From positions 4,223,658 to 4,287,657 of the forward strand of contig JAUPSS010000004.1 of the NCBI GenBank assembly GCA_040285825.1: DNA of 64,000 nucleotides. The letters run 5' to 3'. Numbering within the stretch: position 1 is the first letter of the stretch; each line of letters starts with the position of its first letter. The notes under the pieces were generated by a model that was not told the origin of the DNA, did no database searches, and saw only the letters and a list, made by a program, of their open reading frames with translations. Positions 19,829 through 30,579 of the stretch are shown here, in pieces. The DNA is from Eukaryota sp. TZLM1-RC (Eukaryota > Metamonada: BaSk clade). The position numbers and the translations under genes are program-made.

Positions 19829-21088
19829 CTAAATGAAACTCAAAAAAGAAAATGGAATAAAGCAATGGTTATTTAAGAAAAAAACCAATGCATAACCAGA
19901 CTTATCATGAGACAGAACCAACACTTCCTCTCCATTCGAGACAATGACCTCATTCTGCTTAATGGGGTCTACTGTTCTCCATGACAGACTGACTATGGCT
20001 TTACGAGCCTTGATGGGTGCCACACCAGGTGGCAAGGGAGGAGGAAAATTCAAGTACTGAACAAGATCACAAAGTGTGGGAACGTAATACGGCATTGAAT
20101 GAAACGCTGCTTCGTGATGAATGATCAATTGTTCAGTGAACCACTGAAACTTGCCTAGCTTCGAGAAAAACCTGTCAAATGACGAAAGACCGAAAAAACA
20201 AGGAGAAAATACAACAGCAAGGGACTTGGCGTCCATTGTAGGATTATGAACTGATACTTGATGGAGTAACAGCGATATCAGAGCAAGGAGGGAACCATTT
20301 GAATCGAGCCGCGCAGTTATGGTTCTTAGTACACGTACAATAGACCTCGTATTAGTGTCACCAAAATCAGTCAAGTAATGTTTAAAATAGTAGGGGCAAA
20401 TTAGTGGAGAGGGTAGGGATCTCAGATATCGCTTCAATGCTGATGCAACTACTTCAGGGTACAAGCTATCAGACAAAGCAGAAAACTCTGAACGGTCAAG
20501 TTCACAAATAAAGCTGTGGAGGATAGAAGCTGCACCCTCTGTTCTGAATAGGTTCTTGAAAGTTAAAGCATGTTTGTATATCCAGCTCGCTAAACGAGAA
20601 GGTAGAATAGGAACAGGAAGCTTTTGAGAGAGAGAAATCGGATACCGGGCAAAGACTGTTTTGGGGTCGTTGTAAAAGACGCCTCTTCCAGGTTTTGTAA
20701 AGATAGGAAACGATATGACTTCACAATCCTGGAGACAACATGTCGTTGCAATGGGGTATTTGGGAGGAGTATGTGATATGACTGGAGGAGCCCCTAAATA
20801 ATCATGTTTAATGTTGGACTTAGAAATGCCTGTTGGAGGTGCTTCATCGCTGTCAATGTCCAAACTGAGGTAAAGAGAGGGAATCCATCCATGGCAAAGG
20901 GAGTTGTAGTGTAAACTAGAAACCTTGGACCAACCAGATGATTTGTAGTCATGGAGGTGCTGTTTAACAAACACTTTCTGTCCAGTATGCACTGTCATCT
21001 CCCGTTTGGATTCAGCAACAAAGTCAAAGATGCATATGGCTGAGCAAATTAGCTCCTGACTATCAAGTAAGTCAGGAATGGCATTCAT
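19829..21088 (-). CDS. RhoGAP protein with flanking SH3-like domains
   Basis: The 419-residue protein has an SH3-like domain at about 13-76 (CSAICIFDFVAESKREMTVH, then GWIPSLYL), a RhoGAP domain at about 148-335, and a second SH3-like segment at about 362-419. The RhoGAP part keeps the Arg finger (FRTEG, Arg182), the K-x-x-LRSLPSPLI helix and the LAVVFSPCFF segment, so it should stimulate GTP hydrolysis by a Rho-family GTPase, at the membrane or cytoskeleton. The N-terminal SH3 could bind proline-rich partners. The linker 80-145 is rich in Pro. The gene is intact and has no intron. Confidence 0.85.
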   Translation of the reverse strand: MNAIPDLLDSQELICSAICIFDFVAESKREMTVHTGQKVFVKQHLHDYKSSGWSKVSSLHYNSLCHGWIPSLYLSLDIDSDEAPPTGISKSNIKHDYLGAPPVISHTPPKYPIATTCCLQDCEVISFPIFTKPGRGVFYNDPKTVFARYPISLSQKLPVPILPSRLASWIYKHALTFKNLFRTEGAASILHSFICELDRSEFSALSDSLYPEVVASALKRYLRSLPSPLICPYYFKHYLTDFGDTNTRSIVRVLRTITARLDSNGSLLALISLLLHQVSVHNPTMDAKSLAVVFSPCFFGLSSFDRFFSKLGKFQWFTEQLIIHHEAAFHSMPYYVPTLCDLVQYLNFPPPLPPGVAPIKARKAIVSLSWRTVDPIKQNEVIVSNGEEVLVLSHDKSGYALVFFLNNHCFIPFSFLSFI

Positions 21089-21169
21089 AAATGTGTTTTG
21101 TAGATAGGTTTACAGTGGAGTGAAATAATTTTGGCTAAGTCAAAACTCAATATCTGAATTGATAATTAT

Positions 21170-21430
21170 AAAGCAAAATTGCTATCCTTGAATGCTGAAT
21201 CTCACACTCATTATGTTTTTTGTCCATTTGCTTTTTCCCTACATTGCACACTTAGACCACTTGCTTTATCTTTCTGGGATGATTTTTTGAAATTGTGAAG
21301 CAACGTACACAAGTAGTTGACAAAATGTTTTGGCAGAACAGAATTGTATTTTCAATTTTCAAAGGTGCTGTCCCTTTCTTATCTTCTGCCCTGTTAGCTG
21401 TTGGTCGTTTTTATGAAGGAAACACTTGAT
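21170..21430 (+). repeat. LINE 3' remnant
   Basis: Fragments on the plus strand (HYVFCPFAFSL; FWQNRIVFSIFKGAVPFLS at about 21330, written here in pieces) match the end of LINE proteins of this window. The frame is broken. 21431-22000 shows nothing else. Confidence 0.6.
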
Positions 21431-22000
21431 GTTGATACATACCAACTTGTATGTTTTTTTCGAGTGATTTTGTCCACTTTGATGAAATTCCATGACATTA
21501 TTTTTGGGTAAGGAAGTTGTATCTGCAAGTAATATTAGAGACCAGATAACAACAGCAGATGAGTGAAAGAACTGGTGATATTTCAATAACAAAAAGCGAC
21601 ATCTTGTGACATTGTGGACAAAAACTTAGGCAAAAGTGTACTTTTCGTTCTTGAAGCACACAATGCGCCACATTAATAAAAGGTAAGACTAACTTAAGAC
21701 AAATTCGGAGGTATATCACCATCACTGTCCTCTCCACTGATCACACCTCTCCATAATGATCTACAATCGTTTTGATGTTGATACATGCTATCACATTATC
21801 TTATATAATCCATCACATTCTAGTCTACTAAATACCCAGTAATTATCAATAACAATTATAGAATATATAATTCAAGTTTTGATGGGAACATTAAACTGGA
21901 AAAACTAGAGAAACACAAGCTATTGTATTAATATTAATTAAAGTACAAAATAATTATAAACACAAAAAACTAAAAAAAACTAAATAGCAAACTAAATCAT

Positions 22001-23764
22001 TCAAGACAAATCAAACGGACCAAAAGGAACGTGATTACATCTATCAGTCCATGATGGGGGCACCGAATCCCGTCCAAAGTTATGCCAAGCCCCACGAAGG
22101 GAAAGGTAAAACCTAATGGTAAAAAACAGAGTGGCATTAATCATGGCAAGAGAGATAAGGAAATAATGTTTGGAATGCCTGTAGTGCTTCCATAACACAG
22201 AGAAAATAGGGTCAATGCCTTGTTGGAAGCGATGTCTTGATATCAAATATAGAATCAGCATGTCAGGAATAGCAGCAGAACATAACTGAAGTAAAGCAAT
22301 CAAAAGCAAGTTCCGAATGGGAGTAACAGTGTCAAAAAGGATAAAAGAGCAGATCTTCATCAAAGAAGTAATGAGGATAGAACCAATATCTAAAACACAC
22401 TCAGTCATGAATAAGTGGATATAGTAACATTCATCAACATCAGTGATCAAAGGACCTCCGTCCTCCGCCTTGGTCTTGTTGAGTGGTACGATACCGGTAC
22501 CCTTCCTCTTGAGAGGGAGAAAGGATAAGGTTTGCGAAGTGGTGAGTGAAGAATCATTTGAGGAATTTGATAGGTTGAATCTCGGACCATCAACATGATT
22601 AGAATTTTGATCAGAGTCAAAGGAACCATCAAATTTTGATAGCTCAACGTGTTGCAGTTCTGGGAACAAAGAGGAACAACTGATTTGCCATTCCCTTTTT
22701 GAACCACTGCTGTCCTCACTCACTAAATTGGGAACAGAATCAACCGCAGGAAAACTATCAGATAATTTACTCCTAAACTTTTGATTAGTCGAACTAAAAG
22801 AACCTGAAGAGCACACGGATTCACTATAGACATTGGAACTATTTGTTCTACATTCATTCCTAGGAACCAAAGCAGAACTAATCTGAGCCAAGACAATGTC
22901 CCGATACCTCACCGTAAACCTCCAAAAAACGTCACCAAGACCAGCAAGAAGAAGCATGACAGAAGTTTCCCAGAAGGAACCAGCATTAGTGATTAAAAGA
23001 CGAAGCACTAGCAGTTTGCAGGCATTTTGGTATGTTATAAGGAAAACCCTGTCGTGAGGAGAGGTTTTAACATTGTTAAGAGCAAGCCTAGCACTGTACA
23101 GCATCATTCCACTAAACATTGGAGCAATGATAACACGAATTACAAGTCTTGAAGTGATATCGTCATCATCAGAAAAGTATGCGGGCAGGATCAAAAACTC
23201 CATAAAGAGGATGTAGAAAAGAAATGGGAGGTACAAGCGAAAGAAGCAGGATTTAGATATAATGTTACGTTTAGAAACAAAATGGGCAAAGTGAAAGATG
23301 TGGAATGAAAACAAAACATAGAGGACAACCAACAAGAGTCCAGCAGGAAGAAGGTTGGCGAAAGTGTAGGGCTTGAATGCAGACCACAGACAAATAATGA
23401 TGGCAAAGGTGAGGGTATGGACTCTAAACTTCTTTAGCTGTTCACGAAAAAGAATGTACCAAGGTAAGAAGGGATAGATGAGAACACTGACATTTTGAAT
23501 GACGTTATCGATGGTTAGAAAGAACAGATCGTTGCGAGTGCGGTCAGAGGGTTCACAAAACATAGAGACCCGTGAAATAAGGGTGTAGAATATATAGATG
23601 AAGGCAGGAATAGCCACCATAAACCCATTGAGAAACAGAGTGGGGTAAAACTTGATGACAGAAATCAAAGCAGGAAAAAACGACTTGGGAGTAGGTTCGT
23701 CTATAGAGACATCATCTGAAGTACCGCCCCATGCAGCAGGGATAGGACTGTCACCATCACTCAT
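22001..23764 (-). CDS. Multi-pass membrane protein of unknown family
   Basis: I do not recognise this intact 587-residue protein. After a short acidic N-terminus come several hydrophobic segments between about residues 30 and 285 (for example TLFLNGFMVAIPAFIYIFYT, FAIIICLWSAF, LLPAGLLLVVLYVLFSFHIF). A polar, Ser- and Asn-rich stretch follows (about 295-430), probably cytosolic and flexible, and then a second hydrophobic block (about 445-560; ITSLMKICSFILF, NLLLIALLQLCSA, LISLAMINATLFFTI). Roughly ten membrane passes are likely. The two-block layout with a long central loop fits a transporter or channel-like protein, but no catalytic or pore motif is evident. It is free of frame breaks and lacks an intron. 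Confidence 0.7.
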   Translation of the reverse strand: MSDGDSPIPAAWGGTSDDVSIDEPTPKSFFPALISVIKFYPTLFLNGFMVAIPAFIYIFYTLISRVSMFCEPSDRTRNDLFFLTIDNVIQNVSVLIYPFLPWYILFREQLKKFRVHTLTFAIIICLWSAFKPYTFANLLPAGLLLVVLYVLFSFHIFHFAHFVSKRNIISKSCFFRLYLPFLFYILFMEFLILPAYFSDDDDITSRLVIRVIIAPMFSGMMLYSARLALNNVKTSPHDRVFLITYQNACKLLVLRLLITNAGSFWETSVMLLLAGLGDVFWRFTVRYRDIVLAQISSALVPRNECRTNSSNVYSESVCSSGSFSSTNQKFRSKLSDSFPAVDSVPNLVSEDSSGSKREWQISCSSLFPELQHVELSKFDGSFDSDQNSNHVDGPRFNLSNSSNDSSLTTSQTLSFLPLKRKGTGIVPLNKTKAEDGGPLITDVDECYYIHLFMTECVLDIGSILITSLMKICSFILFDTVTPIRNLLLIALLQLCSAAIPDMLILYLISRHRFQQGIDPIFSVLWKHYRHSKHYFLISLAMINATLFFTIRFYLSLRGAWHNFGRDSVPPSWTDRCNHVPFGPFDLS

Positions 23765-23914
23765 CGTTGATTTAGTGGGTTAATAATCAATGGTTCAATC
23801 GAATTTTCGTGGCAAGCTTCAGTTGAACTTTCGACTTTGTTTACTTGTTCACTTTTGTATTGCTATTTGTCTGTGTCGTAATTAGAGAAGGAACGTTTTC
23901 CTGAAAACCAACAA

Positions 23915-24065
23915 TTGTGTCAGTGTCTATTTATTTTATTTGCAGAAAGAAATTGAATGCATCTCTCCTCGTATCTGGCACAATTGCCTTCCTGCTGATG
24001 TTCAAGAAATTTCACCAATTGTCGTCAAGCAAATGTGTATTCTCAGTAGATCGTAATTGTTTACT
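23915..24065 (+). repeat. LINE remnant
   Basis: A plus-strand frame around 23950-24040 reads WHNCLPADVQEISPIV, resembling the segment IQCFPQNVQEIPTRSL of the family III element next door. It is short and degenerate. Confidence 0.45.
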
Positions 24066-24149
24066 CATGTCGACAATAAAGTGTAGTATTTACAATTGCT
24101 TCCGCAAAAATTAACAAAAAACCGCAAAAAAGCATTTATAATTTTTTTG

Positions 24150-24348
24150 TTCACTTCATATTTATTGAACATGCACACTTAATTAAATTAACTCAATACT
24201 AATGGGACTACTATCATTGAACCAAGATGCTGTCTAACTAAAGCTTCTCTTATTCGATTGAAAAACCGTGGTAATCTATTAATAATGGCAAATTGAATCC
24301 GTGAACGCCATAAAAAATATCAAATCTTTTCATTGTTTTTTCTTAAAC
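24150..24348 (-). repeat. Family II LINE 3' tail, left of a nested insertion
   Basis: It has the family II tail (cacacttaattaaattaact) and the C-terminal codons up to cattgttttttcttaaac. The remainder of the same copy continues at 26326 after the inserted family III element. Confidence 0.8.
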
Positions 24349-26325
24349 TTTTTTTTTAACTTATTTATTTTTATTCAACAACAAATATGAAACACACAAT
24401 TAAAACTCCACATCCTCAAAACCTGCCTCCCCTACATCAAAACAATTAATTGCTAAAGATTCAGAAAATTTCCCAAAAGAAGATAGTGAATCAGAAATTA
24501 GTTTTACCATTCCCTTAAAAATAGAAAATACAATCCTGTTTTGCCAGTAAACACGATTGAAAATTCTTCCAGTTCTTTCCTTTACAACTACAACAAAATC
24601 CTCAAGGAAAGCCATAGCAGCCTTACCTAGAGATCCAAGCAAAGAAAAAACAAATGGACATAAATTATATTGGGCATGAGAATTTTCATTAACCGAGGAA
24701 ATGCGTTTCGCATATTTAGCAATTTTATATTTTTCGCCTGCAAAAAGAGGATTATTTACATCCGAGTTAATGAGATGTTCGTTAGAGGAATTACAAGGGT
24801 CGATAGACATGGCGTCTGAAATAGTAAAACTACCATTTAAACCAGGAACAACTAGATCACCTCTAGTCAGACCCATAGAAGCTCTGCTGTAACGCGTACT
24901 ATCAATATTGGGATCATCAAGAATAAATTTTGATAACAGCGGTTCTAAAAAGGAATCTACTCTATATGATTTGCACATTACATAAATTTGGTCCCTGACG
25001 TTATTATGCACTTTGCTTCTAAACGTAATGAAATGTTTGCAGTTCAAAAGATGAGTAAACAAAAGAGGTTTACCACATTTACAAGTTAAATGATTGGGCA
25101 AATTGTTTGGCCACAGAAAACAACGAAAACGCATGTTTAGAAGCCATTCATTTTTTTTAACAAAAGTCCATAAACAGAGGGAACTTGAGTGACTAAAGCA
25201 GCAGCTGAACTATCACGAATATCCTTTAAAAAATTACCGAAAGCGGGATTTTTAGTTTTGGCCAAGCCAAGTCTTACTTCATAATCCAAGCCTTCATATA
25301 ATTTAACCAGATGGTGCTGAAGCTTTTTCAAGCAAAAACGTAAATTTGGAAGTGATCGGGTGGGAATTTCTTGAACATTTTGAGGAAAACACTGAATCCA
25401 GATATCACTAGGCAAATTTTTTAATTCAAATTGCAGTTGATTCAAGTAAAAATTTGATTCACCATTGGTCAGATGAACATCAAAAGGGAACCTTTGGAAA
25501 AATTCAAAAACAAAATTTTTACCACCTCCCAAAAATGCTGCTTTACACAGAATCGAAGATTTGGTGAATCCAAATCCACCCAAATCTGCTGAACAAAATA
25601 CATGACTTCGAATTAAAGATTCATTTACTTCTAATAAAGAAGAAAAAAATTTGACTCGAAGTTTGTTAAAAGATCTGCAAAAATTGAGAGATACCGATGG
25701 GGAGTTGACCTTAAAATATGAGTGAATTTTCCAGAATAACAAATTTTTAAAATAAAAAATTTGATGTGTTTCTCAATGTCACATTCAGCAATAAAACTAA
25801 GATCCTTGTCAAACTTCTCCAATAAATTGTTTAACTGGGAATAAATTTCATCCAAATTGCCAAGCCAACATCCAAGAAACTTAAAAGCTTGTTGGTCATA
25901 ATTGATTAAAGGAATCTGAGCTCCACCAATCATCAAAGATTGTTTTTCTCTACCAATCAAGAGACATTTAGATGGGTTCAAAGCTAAACCAATTTCTTTG
26001 TATTTCGCCGCAATGTCTTCGGAAACCCTAGAAATGCTTTCAAAAGAACCAATAATAGAAATGCCATCCATATAGGCAACAATACGCAAATCAGGGAAAT
26101 CTTGTTGTGTCATTTTAATAATATTATGAATAGCCAAACAAAACAGCAAAGGGCCAAGAGGATCACCTTGTTTCACACTAGAAGAAGATTCAAGGGTAAA
26201 GGAGTCAAAAATTAAGTCTGATTTTTTTCCATAAAATAAATAAAAATATGCAGAAAGTTCAGGAAAATCATGAAGAATCACATCAAAAATACAATTACGT
26301 TTCACAGAATTGAAAGCTTAAACCA
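24349..26325 (-). pseudogene. Family III LINE with reverse transcriptase, inserted into a family II LINE
   Basis: Minus-strand frames 26305-25631 (RT), 25742-25137 and 25134-24400 cover RT to C-terminus. Motifs: QGDPLGPLLFCLAIH, YMDGIS at about 26070, KFLGCWLGNL, then LGLAKTKNPAFGNFL, the knuckle CKCGKPLLFTHLLNCKHF and the endonuclease-like part (RGDLVVPGLNG, ISDAMSID). The catalytic box reads YMDG instead of YMDD, so the RT is dead; frame breaks lie near 25660 and 25136. A T-run on the plus strand at 24349 marks the poly(A) end. The element is bounded by the 9-nt direct repeat ttcttaaac (24340-24348 and 26326-26334), a target-site duplication. Confidence 0.85.
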
Positions 26326-26740
26326 TTCTTAAACCATTATTTGGAAGTCATTCAAAAAAATTTCTGCTTCATCTGATAATCTTCCATTTATCGAAAATGG
26401 GAAAACAATAAAAACCAGCTGTGTATTTCCATCAGCATTAGCTTCTTCAATATCTTAATCATATTTTTTATGTTTTTCTTTTGCTTTAAAATCAAGAGCA
26501 CTCACAGGATTAAGTTTTCTTCTGTGAACCAAAGTATCATTTGCAACATTACATGAGACAAAGTCAACAATAGCTTCAGAATTATCAATCCAATCACAGT
26601 ATACATCACCTCTATCATCAGAACTAAAATTATTCAGAGAAAGTGTTTCCTTCAGCAGAGGCTCTTTGATACACGATATCCTTGCAGTTTGTGCCATTTT
26701 GAAAATCTGTAGGAGCGTGGCTTTGTTTTTGAACAAACTT
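26326..26740 (-). pseudogene. Family II LINE, endonuclease-like part right of the nested insertion
   Basis: It continues the family II copy broken at 24348: frame 26736-26455 with MAQTARISCIKEPLLKETL and RGDVYCDWIDNSEAIVDF. A stop occurs near 26455. Upstream (about 26910-26741) a minus-strand frame starting MPESVSDSNGVKRKNDRQ could be the N-terminus of a LINE ORF joined by internal deletion; this last point is weak. Confidence 0.7.
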
Positions 26741-26999
26741 TGTTTTCATCGTGATTTTCTAAAAATTCTTGATCAGAATTTTTTTGTCCAAAAATGAAGA
26801 GAGAAGAGGTTGAGGAGGAGAGGTGGAAAGGACGTCTTGAACATCTTGTTGTCTATCGTTCTTTCTTTTGACTCCATTAGAATCAGAAACTGATTCAGGC
26901 ATCAACAAGAAAGAATAGAAGCAATGATCGCGGTTCAGCCAGGTTGTAAGTTAAACGGTTTTATGTAGAGGAAGAAAATATAGAGAACATTTATCCAAA

Positions 27000-27215
27000 T
27001 TATTTACACAACAGCATGCAAAATACAATTTTATCATGTGTATTGTTTTCTCATTGGTTCATCTGCTCCCAGACCCTACGTTTTCTGGCAGATTTTGAAC
27101 TGATTTTTGAACGAAGACCATTAGAACTTTTAACAGATTTTTTGTGCCAGAATAGAAATGTTTTTTTATTTTTAAGCGGGTGTTGAAGCTGGTTTCTGAT
27201 GCTTTGCTTATTGAA
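27000..27215 (+). repeat. Family V LINE 3' remnant
   Basis: The plus strand from cagcatgcaaaatacaattt through gttgaagctggtttctgatg matches the end of family V copies (compare 52760-52960) with indels. No intact frame. 27216-27328 is the short upstream region of the next gene. Confidence 0.65.
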
Positions 27216-27328
27216 CATCATTGACAATTTTGATGCTGAAATCACTCAAAAATCCCCAATTTCATCCCAGTCCTTCAACATTGGTATACAGGACATTTAT
27301 TCCATTGTTATAGACATTATCTGTCAGA

Positions 27329-28714
27329 ATGGACAATAACCTTACAGCAAGGGAACATGCTATTGACAAGTGGCTTCACCGTCTACAAGGTTCAAAAGCA
27401 TTTTCTGATCTTTCCACACATAGTCCTTCTTCTGATGATGCACACTACCAATCCTTCCGTAAAAGACTATTGGACTTATCAAAGTCTGCTGAAGCCCTCT
27501 CTACACGATCCTCTCCACGTGCTAGAACTCCGTCCTCCCCCAAACGAGCTTCCTATCTCGGTGAAGCCTTCTCTCAACCGCTTCGTATCAATCACCCTGG
27601 ATCTCCCACTTCTGCCTTTGCTACAGACATCATTAACCGAACCCTATCTCCAGCCAGGAAAGCCGAGTTCATAGAAGACTCAACCACCCCCCAATCTAAA
27701 GCACCAAAAAACCAATCAGTAACTCCTGAATCAAGGCCAATTTCCAGGCACAGAATGTCCCTTCTCCAACAAAGAAGAAGAGAACGTAGAAAGGAAGAAA
27801 AGAGCAGAGTGATTGAGGATCATGACAGAAATGTCCAAGCGACCCCACAAAGCTCAAAAATAGTCCAGAAATTACGTGAATCACGTGCCCACGAACTAAC
27901 TAGTTTATTTGATGTGAACCAAACAGGACTAATAGGGACTGGTACCTTGACTGAATTTATTAATGGAGAATTAAACTACAAATTCAATTTATCACCATCT
28001 GATTTTCAATTCATTTCTGCTATTATTCAATCTGTTTTAATCCAAAAAGAGGATGAACCTGAAGAACTCAATGGTATTGTTATGTTTGAAGACTTAAAGA
28101 ATGCTATACTGAGTGGTTTGAATCAGTCTAATGCATTTGGCTACTCAAACTCAATAGTTTTGAATAGTAAAAGTCCAGAGAAAGGTGAAGAAAGAACAGA
28201 GAATTCTCCCGAAGTCAAGGAGAATTTTGAGCCTTTTTCTCCTAGAACATGTCCTGGAACTAATAAAATGGTAAAGAAAAGGCTTTCTAGACCAAAGAGT
28301 CCTTTATTGCGTAGTTTTGAGCTTCATCGTGATCATTCTGACCGTCAGTCACGTTTACAAGAGCTATCAAAAAAGATCGAATCAGAACGACTTAAAGAAT
28401 GCTCTTTCAAGCCCACTATCTCACCAAATCCTTCTACTTCCTCTATAACAACCAATGGCGAAAGTCCTGCCTTTGCGCGATTGAACAAGTCCAGGAATCT
28501 GCTCAGTACAGAAGAAATTGAGCTTGAAAGTAAATGTAGTTTCAAGCCCAGGATTGTAGATTGTCCTGAATTTATAAAAGAATTTAATGAGAAAAGAAGG
28601 CTTGAAAGGAGAACCAAAAAACAGTTGAGTAGGTCCAATTCACCTATAGTTTCAAGGTCATATACTCCAAGTAGAGGCAGGGTTAAGGGTGTTGTTCCTT
28701 TAGTTGATCTGTAA
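27329..28714 (+). CDS. Low-complexity protein with FKPxI motifs, flagellar/cytoskeletal type
   Basis: The intact 461-residue protein is basic and rich in Ser and Pro. Residues 1-180 are mostly disordered. Residues about 185-285 form a folded helical part with FDVNQTGLIGTGTL, resembling a degenerate EF-hand loop (Asp, Asn, Thr, Gly, Ile in order but no Glu at the last position). The C-terminal third carries two copies of a CSFKP[TR]I motif (about 372 and 412), each after a charged helix with LSKKIESERLKE or EEIELESK. Repeated FKPxI motifs are common in axonemal and other microtubule-associated proteins of protists, so a flagellar role is a fair guess, not shown. Function otherwise unknown. Confidence 0.65.
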   Translation: MDNNLTAREHAIDKWLHRLQGSKAFSDLSTHSPSSDDAHYQSFRKRLLDLSKSAEALSTRSSPRARTPSSPKRASYLGEAFSQPLRINHPGSPTSAFATDIINRTLSPARKAEFIEDSTTPQSKAPKNQSVTPESRPISRHRMSLLQQRRRERRKEEKSRVIEDHDRNVQATPQSSKIVQKLRESRAHELTSLFDVNQTGLIGTGTLTEFINGELNYKFNLSPSDFQFISAIIQSVLIQKEDEPEELNGIVMFEDLKNAILSGLNQSNAFGYSNSIVLNSKSPEKGEERTENSPEVKENFEPFSPRTCPGTNKMVKKRLSRPKSPLLRSFELHRDHSDRQSRLQELSKKIESERLKECSFKPTISPNPSTSSITTNGESPAFARLNKSRNLLSTEEIELESKCSFKPRIVDCPEFIKEFNEKRRLERRTKKQLSRSNSPIVSRSYTPSRGRVKGVVPLVDL

Positions 28715-29412
28715 AATATGATAATAGATTAGTAGAATACATCTATTTATTGATTTTTTTTGTTTTTTTTGTTTTTTTGTTTTACAATGTTTTTATTGAT
28801 AGAAAAATGGAATTTTTTTACTCTTGATGAATCATTATTTTAGACAAGGATCTTAAAGAAAGCTACAAATTTTGAATTACAAATAATGCAAGATTGAAGT
28901 TTCTATCCCTGTAAACGATCCCTACACTATAGACTTTCACTACCACTGAGTCTGGCTTCAGCAATTGCAAACATATTCAGACAATCCAGCTAATTTTCAA
29001 GGAACCGCTTCTGTGAACCATTGCTACTGAATTTACAACTCTCACTATTGCAAGTTACCAAACTAGGACACAATTTATACTATACTTTGTTGTTTTTACA
29101 ACAATTACAATATGTGTTTCTACAACGCATGACCTTTCTGCTTAATTTTTTCTTTTTATCAAATATAAATCACATTATAAAGAATTCACTAAAAGATTGA
29201 ATTTTTCAGACATAGCACTTATTGATTGTAACAATAAATGAGATAGTTTTATTGTTGAATAACAATAGAGTATATAAAAACATCATTATAGCTCAAATTG
29301 TGACAAACTCTCCAGTTTTGCTTTTATAGTTTGTGAAAATTGGTTGATCAAAACTTGATTCATCTTAATCTGAAAGAGTTGCTACTATACGACATTAGTG
29401 TGCTATTAGCTG
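28715..29412. other. Intergenic region, no gene seen
   Basis: About 700 nt of AT-rich DNA with a T/G low-complexity run near 28755-28785 (tttttttgtttttttt). No ORF or element remnant could be supported. Confidence 0.5.
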
Positions 29413-30579
29413 ATGTCAATCTCTTCCCTTTTAGACCTTCATTCTGTGTTATCTCTGCCTTTCGATCACACTTCTCAGCAAGAAATTGATTCCTTCTTAA
29501 AGAACATTCCCGTAATCAATGAAACACTTGAAGCAATGGATAAACGACGCTCTAATGCCATTCATAATGAAGACTTTACTCTTGCTTCTCGTCTTGATTC
29601 TGCCATATTTGAACTCCGTTCCCATAAAATCAAACACTCAACTCTTCTCCACCAAACCTCACGTAACCTAGTCTCACAGTCATCATCTCGTGTGAAGCAA
29701 ACCCTTAACAGTGCCAGACTGCAGTCCATTAATCGAAGTAGGTTTTTGAATGATTCCTTGTTGGAGAAGGAAAAGGAAAAGCTTTTAAGTCTTCATGAAT
29801 CTCAGAAAGCTGCTCTCAAAGCACGTCATACTTCCCAAATCTCCCAGTTAAAAACCCAATCAACGACCGTCATTCAAGAGAAGAAAAACACGATGCGATC
29901 TTTCATCAAAAGTGGAAACCTTGAAGAAGCTTATGCCTTGAAGTTAGAAATTGGTGAACTTGAAAAGAAGGAAGAAGAACAATGTAGGGAGGTGATGAAG
30001 GAGGAGCAAGAAAATGAGATGATGGAGTTGGTAGAGAGACAACGCATTGAATATTTGGAGTTGTTCAGTAAGGGTAAGGAGAAGAGATCATCTAGGGATC
30101 ACCGCGGGAGTGCTGAAAGTCTTGCAGTGTCAACACCAAGATCTCGACCTGTCAGTGCTTATGAACTCTCAGTCCCTTTATCTCCATCATTTAAAGGAAA
30201 CCATGATCGGAAACCAGTCATTAATCATTCTAGATCACAGTCATCAATGAGCTCTTTTCGAGGTTGTCAGTTTGACGAGAAGGTATCAATAGATTTGTGT
30301 GATTTTGGACAAACAAGATCGATTTTGATGACCACTGTTGGAGAAGATGTTCTGATGGCTAAGAAAGCTCGTGATTACGGTGTCGATACAGTCATTAAAG
30401 ATTTGATTGATGGGGTTTTTAACTGTCACAATGAAAGGTTGTTGCCTTTGAATCTTTCAGTTACTGCCTCTAGAAGTAATGACGAACGCAGAAAACTTGT
30501 TCAGCTGAAAAGGAATTATGAAGCTAGCTTGAGACCTTTTATGAAGGTCAAGGCTCAGAAAATGTTTGACCATTCTTGA
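29413..30579 (+). CDS. Coiled-coil protein of unknown family
   Basis: The intact 388-residue protein starts at ATG 29413. Two segments resemble UVR-like helical hairpins: AIHNEDFTLASRLDSAIFEL (about 50-69) and SGNLEEAYALKLEIGELEKK (about 171-190). Between and after them lies a coiled coil rich in Lys, Glu and Gln (about 95-225), then a Ser-rich stretch and a folded C-terminal part (about 290-388). I do not know the family. It lies in the same orientation as the FKPxI protein upstream, and both could be cytoskeletal; that is only a guess from composition. Confidence 0.6.
   Translation: MSISSLLDLHSVLSLPFDHTSQQEIDSFLKNIPVINETLEAMDKRRSNAIHNEDFTLASRLDSAIFELRSHKIKHSTLLHQTSRNLVSQSSSRVKQTLNSARLQSINRSRFLNDSLLEKEKEKLLSLHESQKAALKARHTSQISQLKTQSTTVIQEKKNTMRSFIKSGNLEEAYALKLEIGELEKKEEEQCREVMKEEQENEMMELVERQRIEYLELFSKGKEKRSSRDHRGSAESLAVSTPRSRPVSAYELSVPLSPSFKGNHDRKPVINHSRSQSSMSSFRGCQFDEKVSIDLCDFGQTRSILMTTVGEDVLMAKKARDYGVDTVIKDLIDGVFNCHNERLLPLNLSVTASRSNDERRKLVQLKRNYEASLRPFMKVKAQKMFDHS

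Noticed and set aside
21359-21737. Minus-strand ORFs of 77 and 79 codons upstream of the RhoGAP gene
   Set aside because: They overlap LINE remnants read on the other strand and show no protein-family features.
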